A DNA stretch of 64,000 bases from Bacteriovoracia bacterium (GTDB lineage: Bacteria > Bdellovibrionota > Bacteriovoracia > Bacteriovoracales > Bacteriovoracaceae): NCBI GenBank assembly GCA_030431635.1, contig JAUIIL010000009.1:105864-169863 (forward strand), read 5' to 3'. Both the position numbers and the translations under genes were made by a program. The notes under the pieces were generated by a model that had not been told where the DNA came from, searched no databases, and saw nothing but the letters and a program-made list of their open reading frames with translations. Shown in pieces: positions 1 through 8,698 of the stretch. How positions within the stretch are numbered: position 1 is the first letter of the stretch; every line of letters begins with the position of its first letter.

Positions 1-284
1 AGGGAAAAGTTAAGCATGCTGTTAATAGAAGCAGGAATATAGCGAAGGGCCATAAGATAGCAAAACCACATTAAAAATGTCACTAGGTTAATTTTCAAGG
101 AGCTCTGTAAAGACATGTGACTACGAACTCTTGTGATTTTACTTAAAAGAAGAAAGAGAGCTGTCGTAATGCTAAAACCAAGGCCAGCGACTAAGGCAAA
201 GTGATAACGACCTAAGAACTCAGCAAAGAAGGAATCTCTGAGCGCAATTAAAAAAGTTGCCAGTAAAATAATGAATGCTTCCAT
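1..284 (-). CDS. Partial EamA/DMT-like membrane transporter (N-terminal part)
   Basis: A reading frame on the minus strand opens at ATG 284 and runs off the left edge without a stop (94 codons visible). It begins MEAFIILLATFLIALRDSFF and has three strongly hydrophobic segments. The third contains FLMWFCYLMALRYIPASINS, which resembles the second-helix pattern of the EamA/drug-metabolite transporter superfamily (xxLxYIPASxxxxL). The protein would sit in the inner membrane, but the substrate cannot be told. The family call is inference from the helix pattern; the 3' part outside the window would decide it. Confidence 0.55.
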   Translation of the reverse strand, partial: MEAFIILLATFLIALRDSFFAEFLGRYHFALVAGLGFSITTALFLLLSKITRVRSHMSLQSSLKINLVTFLMWFCYLMALRYIPASINSMLNFS

Positions 285-406
285 TCTAAAATTTTATCAT
301 AATTTCAATGAGATAGCTCCCCAAGAGTTTAGGGGAAATCTGTTATTTTTTCATTTTTGAAAAGTATCACTAGAATTTCTAACATGCTGAAGTTAGGTAG
401 GAAGTA

Positions 407-1537
407 ATGAAGTTACTACTGTATTTGTTCGTGCTACATACTCCATTCATCTTTGCTCAAAAGAGAACGTTCTATCCTCCTGTAAGGAAAATGGGACAAA
501 TTGCTCACCTGTTAAGACTGTCGCCAAAAAACCTATTTTCTAAAAACTTTTACCAAAGGGCCAAGTCTTACTTAAAACAGAAAACGAAAGGGATTCCTGT
601 TTGTGGACATCAATTTGTTAATAATGCCGATTACTCGAAAGAGTTATTGGAAGTTAACCAGTCTCGACTTCAACCAACTCAAGAGAATTCTTTTCATTTC
701 TATAACAAACCAGAGGATTGGGAGAACTTTGCTAAAAAACAAATTGGTTATTGTAGAGGGTTCGCGATTGTTGGCTCTTCTTTTTCTCAAAGAAGTGTCT
801 TTGCTTCTGAATTAAGTTCAGAGCAACTTAATTATCTAGCTCATACGCAGAGGTTTTCTTACTTGAAAGAACTTCCAGAAAAAGGAAGTGAAGCTTGGGA
901 TAAACTTATTAATCGACTGACTCAAGAAATTGTTGATGGAGAGGTAAGAATAATTCCTGGATATAAAAATTTATATGAGCTAAGTCAGGCCCATGAAACC
1001 CAACTAAGAATTTTAGTCCTTGAAGCATGGGCGAAGTATACAACAAGCTTAGATACATTTCATATGGTGAGACAGATGTATAGGGAGATCACACCCCAAT
1101 ACGCAGAAAACTTTGTGACTTTTATGAAGACTCGTTTGCAGGCCGGTCATAATTCTTTAATCTATTTCTCTCTCGACCCTTCTAATACTCCAGAGGAGAA
1201 GAAGTTTTTAATGAAAAAGCTCTCTCCCAATGTGATTCACGTGGTAGAAGCAATAGGGCTAGAAGAAATTGAGCATGGGTTTTATCGTTTAAAAATATGG
1301 GATAGAAATTTTCCAGCAGAAGAGAATCCAAAATCCCTTTATATTAACACCGAAACAGGCCACACCTTTTATCCTCAGTGGGGGAAAGAGTATCCTTACG
1401 CAAAAGGCTATCTCTCTGATATTGGGATTCCAGTAGAAAATGAATTTCACCACGCTCAGACCCTCGATTCCTGGGGGGCCTTCCGTCTAGAATTTCCTAA
1501 TATTTACAAAGAGTTAGTTCAAAAAAGAAAGCTTTAA
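407..1537 (+). CDS. Exported protein with papain-like Cys-His-Asp signature
   Basis: 376 aa. A signal peptide (residues 1-17, cut after FIFA) marks it for export. There is no family I recognise over the full length. Three spaced motifs look like a papain-fold hydrolase: GYCRGFA (Cys116), HVVEAIG (His278) and IWDRNFP (Asp299, Asn301). In papain-like and C39-like enzymes the histidine is followed 15-25 residues later by a D/N-x-N-P turn, which is what is seen. AGGAAG lies just before the ATG. The next gene follows after 47 bp in the same direction and is also exported, so the two may be co-transcribed. The protease or acyl-transfer role is inference. Confidence 0.75.
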   Translation: MKLLLYLFVLHTPFIFAQKRTFYPPVRKMGQIAHLLRLSPKNLFSKNFYQRAKSYLKQKTKGIPVCGHQFVNNADYSKELLEVNQSRLQPTQENSFHFYNKPEDWENFAKKQIGYCRGFAIVGSSFSQRSVFASELSSEQLNYLAHTQRFSYLKELPEKGSEAWDKLINRLTQEIVDGEVRIIPGYKNLYELSQAHETQLRILVLEAWAKYTTSLDTFHMVRQMYREITPQYAENFVTFMKTRLQAGHNSLIYFSLDPSNTPEEKKFLMKKLSPNVIHVVEAIGLEEIEHGFYRLKIWDRNFPAEENPKSLYINTETGHTFYPQWGKEYPYAKGYLSDIGIPVENEFHHAQTLDSWGAFRLEFPNIYKELVQKRKL

Positions 1538-1584
1538 ACTCAAGTATTTGCTCTTTTAAACCGACGAGAAACGAAAGGATTCCT

Positions 1585-2661
1585 ATGTATAAGTTGTTAG
1601 TCTTTTTTCTTGTGATTGGTTCAAGTACAAAGGCCCAGGTGACCAGAAAACTCATCTGTCCTTTTGCTGTTGATGCTGGAAGAAGTTATGGGGCAGAAAT
1701 ATACAGTAAGGCGCCTGGTTGTTCAGCGGTCACACATCTAAAAAGAATAAAAGAAATGGTTTATGAGAAAGAAGGGTTAAGTTGTTTTGACGATGTACCT
1801 GAATGTAAAAAACGCTTTGAAGATCTCCTTTGGGATCTCTCTGATCATAACTGCTCAACGATGGAGAAAGAAATCTATGAGGCGGTTGAAAGTATTGCAA
1901 ACACTCTTTCTCTTTCTTACAAGAGAGATAAATCACTTCTTTATTTAAGTTCAAATGCTCTCAAAATTATGGGACAAAAAGGGGTTGTTCAACAATTAAC
2001 AAGAAGACATAAAAAAACAAGAGAAGCTATTTTGCGTTTATATTCATGTGATCTCTGGCAATACTACTGGCAGAAGAGCTGTGTCGAAGTGGCAGATATA
2101 AATAATAAAATATATGATGAGGAAATTGTTCCCAATATGAAGAAGCTTTCAATAAAGCAGACAAAAGAAGAGAAGTTCGATCCTAAGACTATTTCTAAAG
2201 TCAATCAGTTCAAAGATGAAGTTCAAAATTTTATGAAAAAGAGGATCAAGGAAAATCTTAAAGAGTATAAAAAGGTCATTAAGGATAAAAGGCACAAGTA
2301 TGATGTAAAGTTAGCGGCCAAAAGATCGAGGGCCTTAGGACATGCTTATGTCTATTGTGTGAATGCTTTTCCCTTCTTAAGCAATAAGGGATTTAGTAGT
2401 AACAAAGAAGTCTTCTTTCACCAATTGATGAAAAAAAATGAATTTGAAAGTCTTTGCCGTGGAGTTGTTGAATGTGGTCGAATGGCCTCTTTTCCCCAAA
2501 GTCTCATCCCTCAAAGCTTTGATATTAACTTCGAAGCAGAGTATGTCTGTATAAACCGTACGGATGAAGAGGGGATAGAGAGAACTCAAATGGCCACCAG
2601 AATGTATGAAGCTGGCTTTGATGGCAATAAGTGTACGAACTTAGAAAAGCTTAAAGACTAA
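1585..2661 (+). CDS. Exported Cys-rich hypothetical protein
   Basis: 358 aa, preceded by an AAAGGA ribosome site 5 bases before ATG. Residues 1-17 form a signal peptide (cut near STKA-QV). The mature part has about a dozen cysteines spread along it, suggesting disulfides in the periplasm or on the surface. A lysine-rich helical stretch in the middle (about residues 190-250) is probably coiled coil. No known family is recognised. It ends 2 bp from the convergent OmpA-family gene with no terminator in between. It is probably in one transcript with the gene at 407. Confidence 0.75.
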   Translation: MYKLLVFFLVIGSSTKAQVTRKLICPFAVDAGRSYGAEIYSKAPGCSAVTHLKRIKEMVYEKEGLSCFDDVPECKKRFEDLLWDLSDHNCSTMEKEIYEAVESIANTLSLSYKRDKSLLYLSSNALKIMGQKGVVQQLTRRHKKTREAILRLYSCDLWQYYWQKSCVEVADINNKIYDEEIVPNMKKLSIKQTKEEKFDPKTISKVNQFKDEVQNFMKKRIKENLKEYKKVIKDKRHKYDVKLAAKRSRALGHAYVYCVNAFPFLSNKGFSSNKEVFFHQLMKKNEFESLCRGVVECGRMASFPQSLIPQSFDINFEAEYVCINRTDEEGIERTQMATRMYEAGFDGNKCTNLEKLKD

Positions 2662-2663
2662 GA

Positions 2664-3845
2664 TTACTCAATAACAATATCAACTCTTCTATCTTCATCA
2701 ATGACTCTCTCTTGAGTTGCACTGAGCTCTCCTCTAGCAGTTGTATCAACGGCCTTAATCTTCATTCCTAATTGATTAAGGTAGTTTTTGACCGCTAGGG
2801 CCCTTTTGATAGAAAGAATTGTATTATAGTCTTCATTTCCTGACTTATCAGCAGATCCAATAATATGAACTTTTTGGTCTGTTCCAAGTTCTTTCACTAG
2901 CTCTCTTAAACGCTTTTTCCCCGAATCAGTTAATTGGGTGCTATTAGAAGCAAAGAAAACAGTCTCAGTTTCTGTTCCTCTTGGAATCTCCTTAACTAGA
3001 TTAATTGTTCTATTGTGAATAAGAGTTGGAGTCATCTTTATCCCAAAAATAACTCTAAAGTGATCTCCTCTATAGTTTGAAATATCTCCAGTCCCGACTG
3101 ATGCGAAGAGTTTGGAGCTTCTATTAAGTCTATAGTGAGAGTTCACTGATAAGTGCTTGAAGTAGTTATCACTATTGGTATCAATGGTGTATTCTTGATA
3201 AAACTCAGGACCCATCGCAAATTTATCATTGAAATGGTAGTTGGCCCCAAGAGCAGTAATCACTCTTTCTTTGGTTTCAACATTATTAAACTCTGAGTTT
3301 CCAGCATAGCGAAATCCAACGTTGGCCACACTATCTATTTTCCCCCATGAGCGCGAAGCAATGAAGCTAGTTTGCAGGGCCACTGAATTATCTGAAAGAA
3401 GTAAATCACTCTCTCCAGTAGGAAGAACAACAGAAGGGGAGAAAGCAAAATTCACTTTATTAAAAGTGAAGGGCAATTGATATTTATAAAGGAGAGTCGT
3501 ATCTCCCATGGCCCAGTCACTGTTTTGTGTATTAAAAGAAATTTGGTTAGCTGAAGAAGAGATACCAAAATAGTTGTCTCTATCAAAAAGGTAACCAGCT
3601 CTCAGTTCAAGAGAATCAAGTCTTTCTGTTTCAAGACCTTGATTGTTTCTGACTAAGAGTGGACTCTCGTGATAACTATAGTTCGTAGAAAAATAGAAAT
3701 TCGATCTTGTAAAAAGATTATAAGCATTTCTCAACGTCTCTTCAGAGTAAGTGAAGCTGTGCCCATGCGAAGGTGTAAAGGATTGCATATTAAAGCTAGC
3801 ATAGGCACTGGAGATAGCTATTAATAAGGCGAAGCTCTTTTTCAT
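2664..3845 (-). CDS. OmpA-family outer membrane protein (barrel plus peptidoglycan-binding domain)
   Basis: 393 aa. A signal peptide of about 16 residues is followed by roughly 260 residues with alternating hydrophobic/polar strands and many Tyr/Phe, as expected for an outer membrane beta-barrel. The last ~105 residues are an OmpA C-terminal domain: a VFFASNSTQLTDSG start, the GSADKSGNEDYNTILSIKRA core holding the Asp and Arg that bind diaminopimelate, and a final RRVDIVIE strand. It links outer membrane and cell wall. It starts 3 bp after the stop of the upstream lipoprotein gene, so the pair is one operon and may form one envelope complex. One core position differs (GSAD for the usual GHTD). 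Confidence 0.9.
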   Translation of the reverse strand: MKKSFALLIAISSAYASFNMQSFTPSHGHSFTYSEETLRNAYNLFTRSNFYFSTNYSYHESPLLVRNNQGLETERLDSLELRAGYLFDRDNYFGISSSANQISFNTQNSDWAMGDTTLLYKYQLPFTFNKVNFAFSPSVVLPTGESDLLLSDNSVALQTSFIASRSWGKIDSVANVGFRYAGNSEFNNVETKERVITALGANYHFNDKFAMGPEFYQEYTIDTNSDNYFKHLSVNSHYRLNRSSKLFASVGTGDISNYRGDHFRVIFGIKMTPTLIHNRTINLVKEIPRGTETETVFFASNSTQLTDSGKKRLRELVKELGTDQKVHIIGSADKSGNEDYNTILSIKRALAVKNYLNQLGMKIKAVDTTARGELSATQERVIDEDRRVDIVIE

Positions 3846-3848
3846 CTC

Positions 3849-4940
3849 TTATTTATCCTTTTTGACATACTTGATAATAAGCTGTGGGTTTTCAACTTTT
3901 GTATCATCTGTAATCACAAAACTAGCACTACCAGAGTTCACAATCTGCTTAAGTTGAGTTTTATCTACTTTAAGAAGTTTTGTTAGGCTGATATAAGCAT
4001 CTTTTCTAAAGTAAACTTTTTCAGTGGGACTCTTTCCTAATGAGATGATTCCAGCGAAATCAGAAGTCTCTACCAGTTGTATTTTCTCATCTGTCCAAAA
4101 CTCTTGAGTTCTAATCATTTTGAAAAAACCAAGTAAGCCAGAGCGCTCTTTTAGAGGTGATCCTGAACATTTTCTCATATCAAGAGAGCAGAAGAGCTCA
4201 GTTCCTTTATTTCTCCAGAAAGTATATAAGTTGGCCTGTACAGCGACATCGAGGATTTCTAATTCATCCCAATTACCTGCTGGGATAGTAAAGTTGAAAA
4301 CAACTTGATTATCTTTAGCGCAATCAAACCTCCTTACTTTTTTACCACTAGGATCTTCAACCTTTTCACCACATTTTCTTCTTCCTTCATTGTGTGTAAT
4401 AACGGGGTAACCACGAGCTAAGAAGAAGCCTTTTTGTCTATAAGGGAATGGCCCAAGGTTTTGAATATCAGAGTCACTTAACTCATTTGCATCATATCGT
4501 TTTGTCCACACTCTCTGAGCACTTGTTCCGTTCTGACCATCGTTTCCATTTCCACCATCGTTTCCGTTTCCACCGTCGTTTCCATTTCCACCATCGTTTC
4601 CGTTTCCACCGTCGTTTCCGTTTCCACCGTCGTTTCCATTTCCACCGTCGTTTCCATTTCCACCGTCGTTTCCATTTCCACCGTCGTTTCCATTTCCACC
4701 GTCGTTTCCATTTCCACCGTCATTTCCGTTTCCACCGTCATTTCCGTTTTGACCGTCGTTTCCATTTCCACCATCGTTTCCGTTATTATCACCCGGCTCT
4801 TCCGTATCAAGTGGGTCAGAATCGTTTTCGATGACGCTTTCAAAATCACCTTCAACAAGGGAGTCTAGCGTTGGGTTATCACCACAAGAGGTTAAGGCCA
4901 ATAAAAAAAGAGTCATTAAAAAGAGTGTGAGTGTTTTCAT
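3849..4940 (-). CDS. Lipoprotein with long GNDGGN hexapeptide repeat spacer
   Basis: The frame extends up to 4964, but the second ATG at 4940 has AAGG at the right distance and directly begins a signal sequence MKTLTLFLMTLFLLALTSC, so I choose it (363 aa). LTSC is a lipobox; the protein should be lipid-anchored. An acidic stretch leads into 13 copies of an 18-bp DNA repeat encoding GNDGGN-type hexapeptides, which act as a flexible Gly/Asn/Asp linker. The ~220-residue C-terminal domain has several Cys and no recognised family. The linker would hold this domain away from the membrane. It is the first gene of an operon with the OmpA-family protein. Confidence 0.85.
   Translation of the reverse strand: MKTLTLFLMTLFLLALTSCGDNPTLDSLVEGDFESVIENDSDPLDTEEPGDNNGNDGGNGNDGQNGNDGGNGNDGGNGNDGGNGNDGGNGNDGGNGNDGGNGNDGGNGNDGGNGNDGGNGNDGGNGNDGGNGNDGQNGTSAQRVWTKRYDANELSDSDIQNLGPFPYRQKGFFLARGYPVITHNEGRRKCGEKVEDPSGKKVRRFDCAKDNQVVFNFTIPAGNWDELEILDVAVQANLYTFWRNKGTELFCSLDMRKCSGSPLKERSGLLGFFKMIRTQEFWTDEKIQLVETSDFAGIISLGKSPTEKVYFRKDAYISLTKLLKVDKTQLKQIVNSGSASFVITDDTKVENPQLIIKYVKKDK
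4543..4776 (-). repeat. 13 tandem 18-bp repeats (coding, GNDGGN)
   Basis: Thirteen consecutive 18-bp units with plus-strand consensus TTTCCATTTCCACCGTCG. Variation is limited almost entirely to third codon positions (ATT/GTT, GTC/ATC, final G/A), plus one CAA-for-GGT type change giving Gln. A degenerate further unit lies on each side. The unit is a multiple of three, so copy-number change alters linker length without a frameshift. Confidence 0.95.
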
Positions 4941-5178
4941 AAGTACCTTGAAACATCCTTTCATTCATAAAAAAATAGAATAGATATATATTTTTAATAT
5001 ACTAAGCCGCACAATCATTGCACAGGTCAGTGCAGCAATATAATAGTGCTCCTCTAGCTAGATTCCAAGCCTCACTGAAGAGTTTTCAAAGACGTGTTTA
5101 ATTTTTAGACGAAGTGAAAAGAACACCCGTTCACTAGTAAAGCGTATAACTCTTAAACACTCACGAAAAGACTACAGG
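4941..5178. other. Divergent intergenic region with imperfect hairpin
   Basis: About 240 bp between divergent genes; it must hold both promoters. An imperfect inverted repeat, ATTGCAC facing GTGCAGCAAT, spans 5017-5039, and AGTGAA/TTCACT faces itself further on (about 5114-5136). No consensus promoter stands out and no known RNA is recognised. Confidence 0.4.
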
Positions 5179-6486
5179 ATGAGGCAATTTTACTTTATTG
5201 CAACGAGTCTTAGCGTTAGAATCTCACAAATGGATTTATTGCAAATTATAATGGTTACTTTTATCAGTCTGTTCTCTTTTAGGTATTTTAAAAGAGAAAT
5301 AGACCATGTCCCTGTGGCCCATAGGGCGGTTAAAAGTTGTCAGCTTCACTTTCTCTCCGTTTCAAATCAGAAACCGATTAATAGCCTCGTTAAAGTGGCC
5401 GATGATTTGTTGGATTCTCGTTTAGGAATGGAAGAATCAACGAATCTTTTTTTTGAAGTAAAAAATATCAAAAATAAATATGCAGCGGTTTTTAGTTCTG
5501 ATGTACTCTCTCGGGCCCTTATAACGAATCAATACATAGACAAAAAAAGTGCCATAGAGCTTGCCCGAGATAACTACCAATTTTCTTCTGAGCTTATTAA
5601 TAGAGGGGACTTAGTTAACATTAGGCTGGCGATGGATGCAGCTGAAGTTCAATATGAAGAGGTGATGACTGCCATTCAATCAAAAATCAAATACAGAATA
5701 AGAGAAGCTTTTAGTCAGCGTAAAGTTTCACAAGCCTTTAAAGAAAAGGCCATTAGTGCTTTGTATGATTATAATGAAAGCATCTGGACTCTTCACTTAA
5801 GACATTCAGAAATGAAATCTCTAGATAACTGGATGAAGGCCAAATCAGAAGGAGGCGATGCCTTGACTGATTTTAAAATCGAACTGGAAACCCAGTTTAA
5901 CAATCGAATTGATTCATTGAAAGAGAAGATGAAAAACGTTTTTAAGAGAACGGCCAATAACACCAATGTGATGTCAGATAGGTTTGATAGTGAATCATTT
6001 CAATATGGAGCAAATTTAAAAGATGTTCTCATTGATTTATTCATTGCTTCTGAAGTTGATATAAAAAAGATTCCATCAATGATAGAGAATGCAAACTCTC
6101 TTTTTAAACCGATGCTAGAAGCAAATTTTTCTAGACCTTATGAAAACTACCACCTTCTTACCGATTATGAAGCTTTTGTGAAAAGGTACAAAGTCCTTCT
6201 GGAGCTTCTTACTAATAAAATGAAAGAAGCCCGGCTTGAAGTTGATCTTGGGACTATTCAGAACTTTATTAAAACTCTAGATATTCATGATTTTAAAATT
6301 AGTATAGAGGACATTGAAATAAGTGCAAGAAAAGAGTTGGCCAGAGTTGATAGGGGGCGTCCTACAGAAGTTGAGCGACGTATGCTTGAGAGAGCAATGA
6401 AATTTATTGGTCACCATACAGAACTTATGAACAAAGAAGCTTTAAAAACCTATAATCAATATCAAATTTATAAACGACTTCTATAA
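5179..6486 (+). CDS. Membrane-anchored helical protein, unknown function
   Basis: 435 aa at most. One hydrophobic segment near the N-terminus (about residues 19-36) is followed by a long, charged, almost entirely alpha-helical region with heptad-like spacing, suggesting a membrane-anchored coiled-coil protein. There is no convincing ribosome site at the first ATG; the ATG at 5230, just before the hydrophobic segment, is an alternative start. No family recognised. The gene stands alone, followed after about 85 bp by a small Cys-rich gene. Confidence 0.7.
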   Translation: MRQFYFIATSLSVRISQMDLLQIIMVTFISLFSFRYFKREIDHVPVAHRAVKSCQLHFLSVSNQKPINSLVKVADDLLDSRLGMEESTNLFFEVKNIKNKYAAVFSSDVLSRALITNQYIDKKSAIELARDNYQFSSELINRGDLVNIRLAMDAAEVQYEEVMTAIQSKIKYRIREAFSQRKVSQAFKEKAISALYDYNESIWTLHLRHSEMKSLDNWMKAKSEGGDALTDFKIELETQFNNRIDSLKEKMKNVFKRTANNTNVMSDRFDSESFQYGANLKDVLIDLFIASEVDIKKIPSMIENANSLFKPMLEANFSRPYENYHLLTDYEAFVKRYKVLLELLTNKMKEARLEVDLGTIQNFIKTLDIHDFKISIEDIEISARKELARVDRGRPTEVERRMLERAMKFIGHHTELMNKEALKTYNQYQIYKRLL

Positions 6487-6571
6487 AAAATATTTTTTTT
6501 ATTTGGCCAAAAAAATCCGGCTTAACTTCACCTTGTCTTTTCCGATATACTTATTCCAACCAAGGAGTAGA

Positions 6572-6814
6572 GTGAGCCAGAAGTGTCCGATATGCCTTCT
6601 AGGAGGGCACGAAGAGCAACAGAGTCGATACTATTCGAATATAATTTATTTATCAGGACAAAGAACACAGCCTCTTACTTTATGCTATTCGCACGATATT
6701 GAACTGTTTAAATTAGGTCAAAAGCAATTTGCTTTGAAATACAAGGACTTAGTTAAAAAGCCAGTAAAATCTATTGATAGTGGTGTACTTGATTATCTAA
6801 AAAAGTATGCTTAA
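6572..6814 (+). CDS. Small putative zinc-binding protein (CPIC...CYSH)
   Basis: A longer frame opens at TTG 6503, but an ideal AAGGAG lies 4 bases before GTG 6572, so I take that GTG as the start (80 aa). The protein begins MSQKCPICLLGGHEEQQ and later has LCYSHD. CPIC plus CYSH supply a C-x2-C / C-x2-H set, consistent with one structural zinc. The rest is basic and helical. The size and zinc knuckle suggest a nucleic-acid- or protein-binding adaptor, but no family is recognised. It has no signal peptide, unlike most neighbours. Confidence 0.65.
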   Translation: MSQKCPICLLGGHEEQQSRYYSNIIYLSGQRTQPLTLCYSHDIELFKLGQKQFALKYKDLVKKPVKSIDSGVLDYLKKYA

Positions 6815-6911
6815 TTCTTAGTTCAAAATTGAAATATTTAAAATCTCCAATTAACAAAAACTATTCAGTTAGCACTCTCTTTTTATAGGCTATCCAAAAC
6901 TGGAGGCCATT

Positions 6912-8486
6912 ATGAATGTTTTATACTTTTTTGCTTTATTTTTTCTATTTTCTTGTAATGAGGAGAGCCCTCTTGCTCAATATAATAATATTGAAAAGAA
7001 TGAGCTTCAGACTTCAACTGATAATCTTGCTGAGGTTAAGAATAATTCTTTTCCTAAAATAGAGTTTTCTCCAAACGAACTTAGTATAGCAAATTTATCT
7101 GAAGGAAAGAGCTCTCAAATTTTAATAGGTCCACAAGAGGCCAAACTTTCGTCTTGGTATCAATTTATCTCTTTAAAGAAATTAAGGGGTGATAAAATAC
7201 CATCTAGTTTCACAGCTTTTTCAAATTTTATTGAGCTTGAAGAAGATAAACGCGATGAGTTTAATTTCTCTCTTGCAAGTCCAAACTCTAATTGGTCACT
7301 TGAATTTCAAGGAAAATTGAATTTCAGCAACATGGGAGCGGTTGATAGTGTTTCAGAGTTAGTCTTGGGATTATACTACTGGAACGGGAAAGAGTGTGTT
7401 TTTCTAAGTTCGGCCAAGCTTGAGGCCTTACTTCCTCAAAAAACATCCATCTATGACCTGGTTCATTTAAAAAGCTTTCCTAGAGTAAAGTTGCGTTTTG
7501 ATGACTTAACAAATGAAGAGTTAAGTGTGCTTATGAATTCTAAAATCCTTCTGAAAATTGAAACCGCAGTTTATAGAGAAAAAGAGAGAGTCTTTACTCA
7601 GAAAGAGTTAGAAGCGCAGATAGAGAAAAAAATTCAAGTCACTATTTTATCCCCGGAAAAGTTTCAAAAACAGTATTTCTCTTCTCATGATGGAGAGTCC
7701 TACAAAAGTTTTTTTATACGCTCTTTCCCTGAAACTCAATTTTTAAATCAGGAAAGTCTGTTAAGTATAGATGGCCTCAAAGCGAAAGCTGTGATTACGA
7801 ATCTAAATGATTTGGAAGAGCTAAGTATTGAGGATAAATTTCTTTTTGCAGGCTATTCAAATGAAAATAACTTGTTCTCTCAAACGAGAAAAGAAGAACC
7901 CGTTATTTTATGGCAATCAAATTTAAGTTCACTCAGCTCAATAAGAATGAATACAAAGGAAGAAAATTTCGAAGGTCATACAGAGGAAGAGAGTATTGAA
8001 TTTGAAGTCAACAAAACAAGAGATGATTTTACTCAAAGAATAGTAAAAGTCGTTCTAGAGGACTTAATGGAAACTCGCTTTGCTGAAAAAGAGATTATTA
8101 AGCAATATGGCTCTCCCTCAAACAGATCAATGTGTGGTTACTTTAGAATTGGCAAAGATGGATATAAATTAGATCAATTTGTTGATAAAGATTACTTTGA
8201 AGTACTTGTAGAATATTTTAATGAACAAGATGAACTTATCCTTAACGATAAAAGCTTTATCAATTTTAAAAAATACAATTCAAAGCATGTGAGTAATTTT
8301 TCTGTCTTTAAGAACAGCCCCCAAGCGGTTAAGGCCAAAATTGTCATTAAAAGAGCAAATAAGGAAGCTAAAAGCGCTGTTGTTAAATATATGGGCCCTG
8401 GAAATTGTCCATACAACGTTGTGGTTGACACTTCTTGGGTTGAATATGGTCAGTATAAATTTCATTATGATGTGAGTGTGAAATAA
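6912..8486 (+). CDS. Lipoprotein, unknown function
   Basis: 524 aa, with TGGAGG six bases before the ATG. MNVLYFFALFFLFSC is a short lipoprotein signal with lipobox LFSC, so Cys15 should be lipidated. The mature protein is acidic, beta-rich in its middle, and has a few cysteines near the C-terminus (MCGYF, GNCPYN). No known domain is recognised. It is monocistronic by spacing (97 bp upstream gap, 212 bp downstream gap). A surface or periplasmic role is inferred from the anchor only. Confidence 0.75.
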   Translation: MNVLYFFALFFLFSCNEESPLAQYNNIEKNELQTSTDNLAEVKNNSFPKIEFSPNELSIANLSEGKSSQILIGPQEAKLSSWYQFISLKKLRGDKIPSSFTAFSNFIELEEDKRDEFNFSLASPNSNWSLEFQGKLNFSNMGAVDSVSELVLGLYYWNGKECVFLSSAKLEALLPQKTSIYDLVHLKSFPRVKLRFDDLTNEELSVLMNSKILLKIETAVYREKERVFTQKELEAQIEKKIQVTILSPEKFQKQYFSSHDGESYKSFFIRSFPETQFLNQESLLSIDGLKAKAVITNLNDLEELSIEDKFLFAGYSNENNLFSQTRKEEPVILWQSNLSSLSSIRMNTKEENFEGHTEEESIEFEVNKTRDDFTQRIVKVVLEDLMETRFAEKEIIKQYGSPSNRSMCGYFRIGKDGYKLDQFVDKDYFEVLVEYFNEQDELILNDKSFINFKKYNSKHVSNFSVFKNSPQAVKAKIVIKRANKEAKSAVVKYMGPGNCPYNVVVDTSWVEYGQYKFHYDVSVK

Positions 8487-8698
8487 AGTTTCTAATAAAG
8501 AGAGTAGGGTTAATAGAGAACCTTTATGATGCAGTAGGTCTTTGAGGTTAAGTAACTGTATTTATGTGAGGCGTGTAGAGAGTATTTAAAAAAAATTAGG
8601 TATTCTTAATATACCTAAAATGAAATTATGTTGCTATGAAAGACTCTTATCGTTATAAAACTTAAGAGTGGGTTTTTTAACCAAAACGATGTTAGCAT
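8487..8698. promoter_or_regulatory. Regulatory region upstream of HTH gene, with 23-bp palindrome
   Basis: The 212-bp gap contains a perfect inverted repeat at 8596-8618 (TTAGGTAT, 7-bp spacer, ATACCTAA), typical of a dimer operator. A second inverted repeat, ACTCTTA facing TAAGAGT, lies at about 8641-8667 and is followed by GGGTTTTTT, like a weak terminator or attenuator. Both precede the HTH gene at 8699 and would suit autoregulation. No clear -35/-10 pair is seen. Confidence 0.5.

Noticed and set aside
4543..4776. CRISPR-like regular repeat
   Set aside because: Units are contiguous without spacers, 18 bp long and in frame with a protein; not a CRISPR array.
4448..4858. Long frames on both strands rich in HRRFHFH or METTVE repeats
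   Set aside because: They are other-frame readings of the 18-bp repeat inside the lipoprotein gene; no ribosome site and no independent support.
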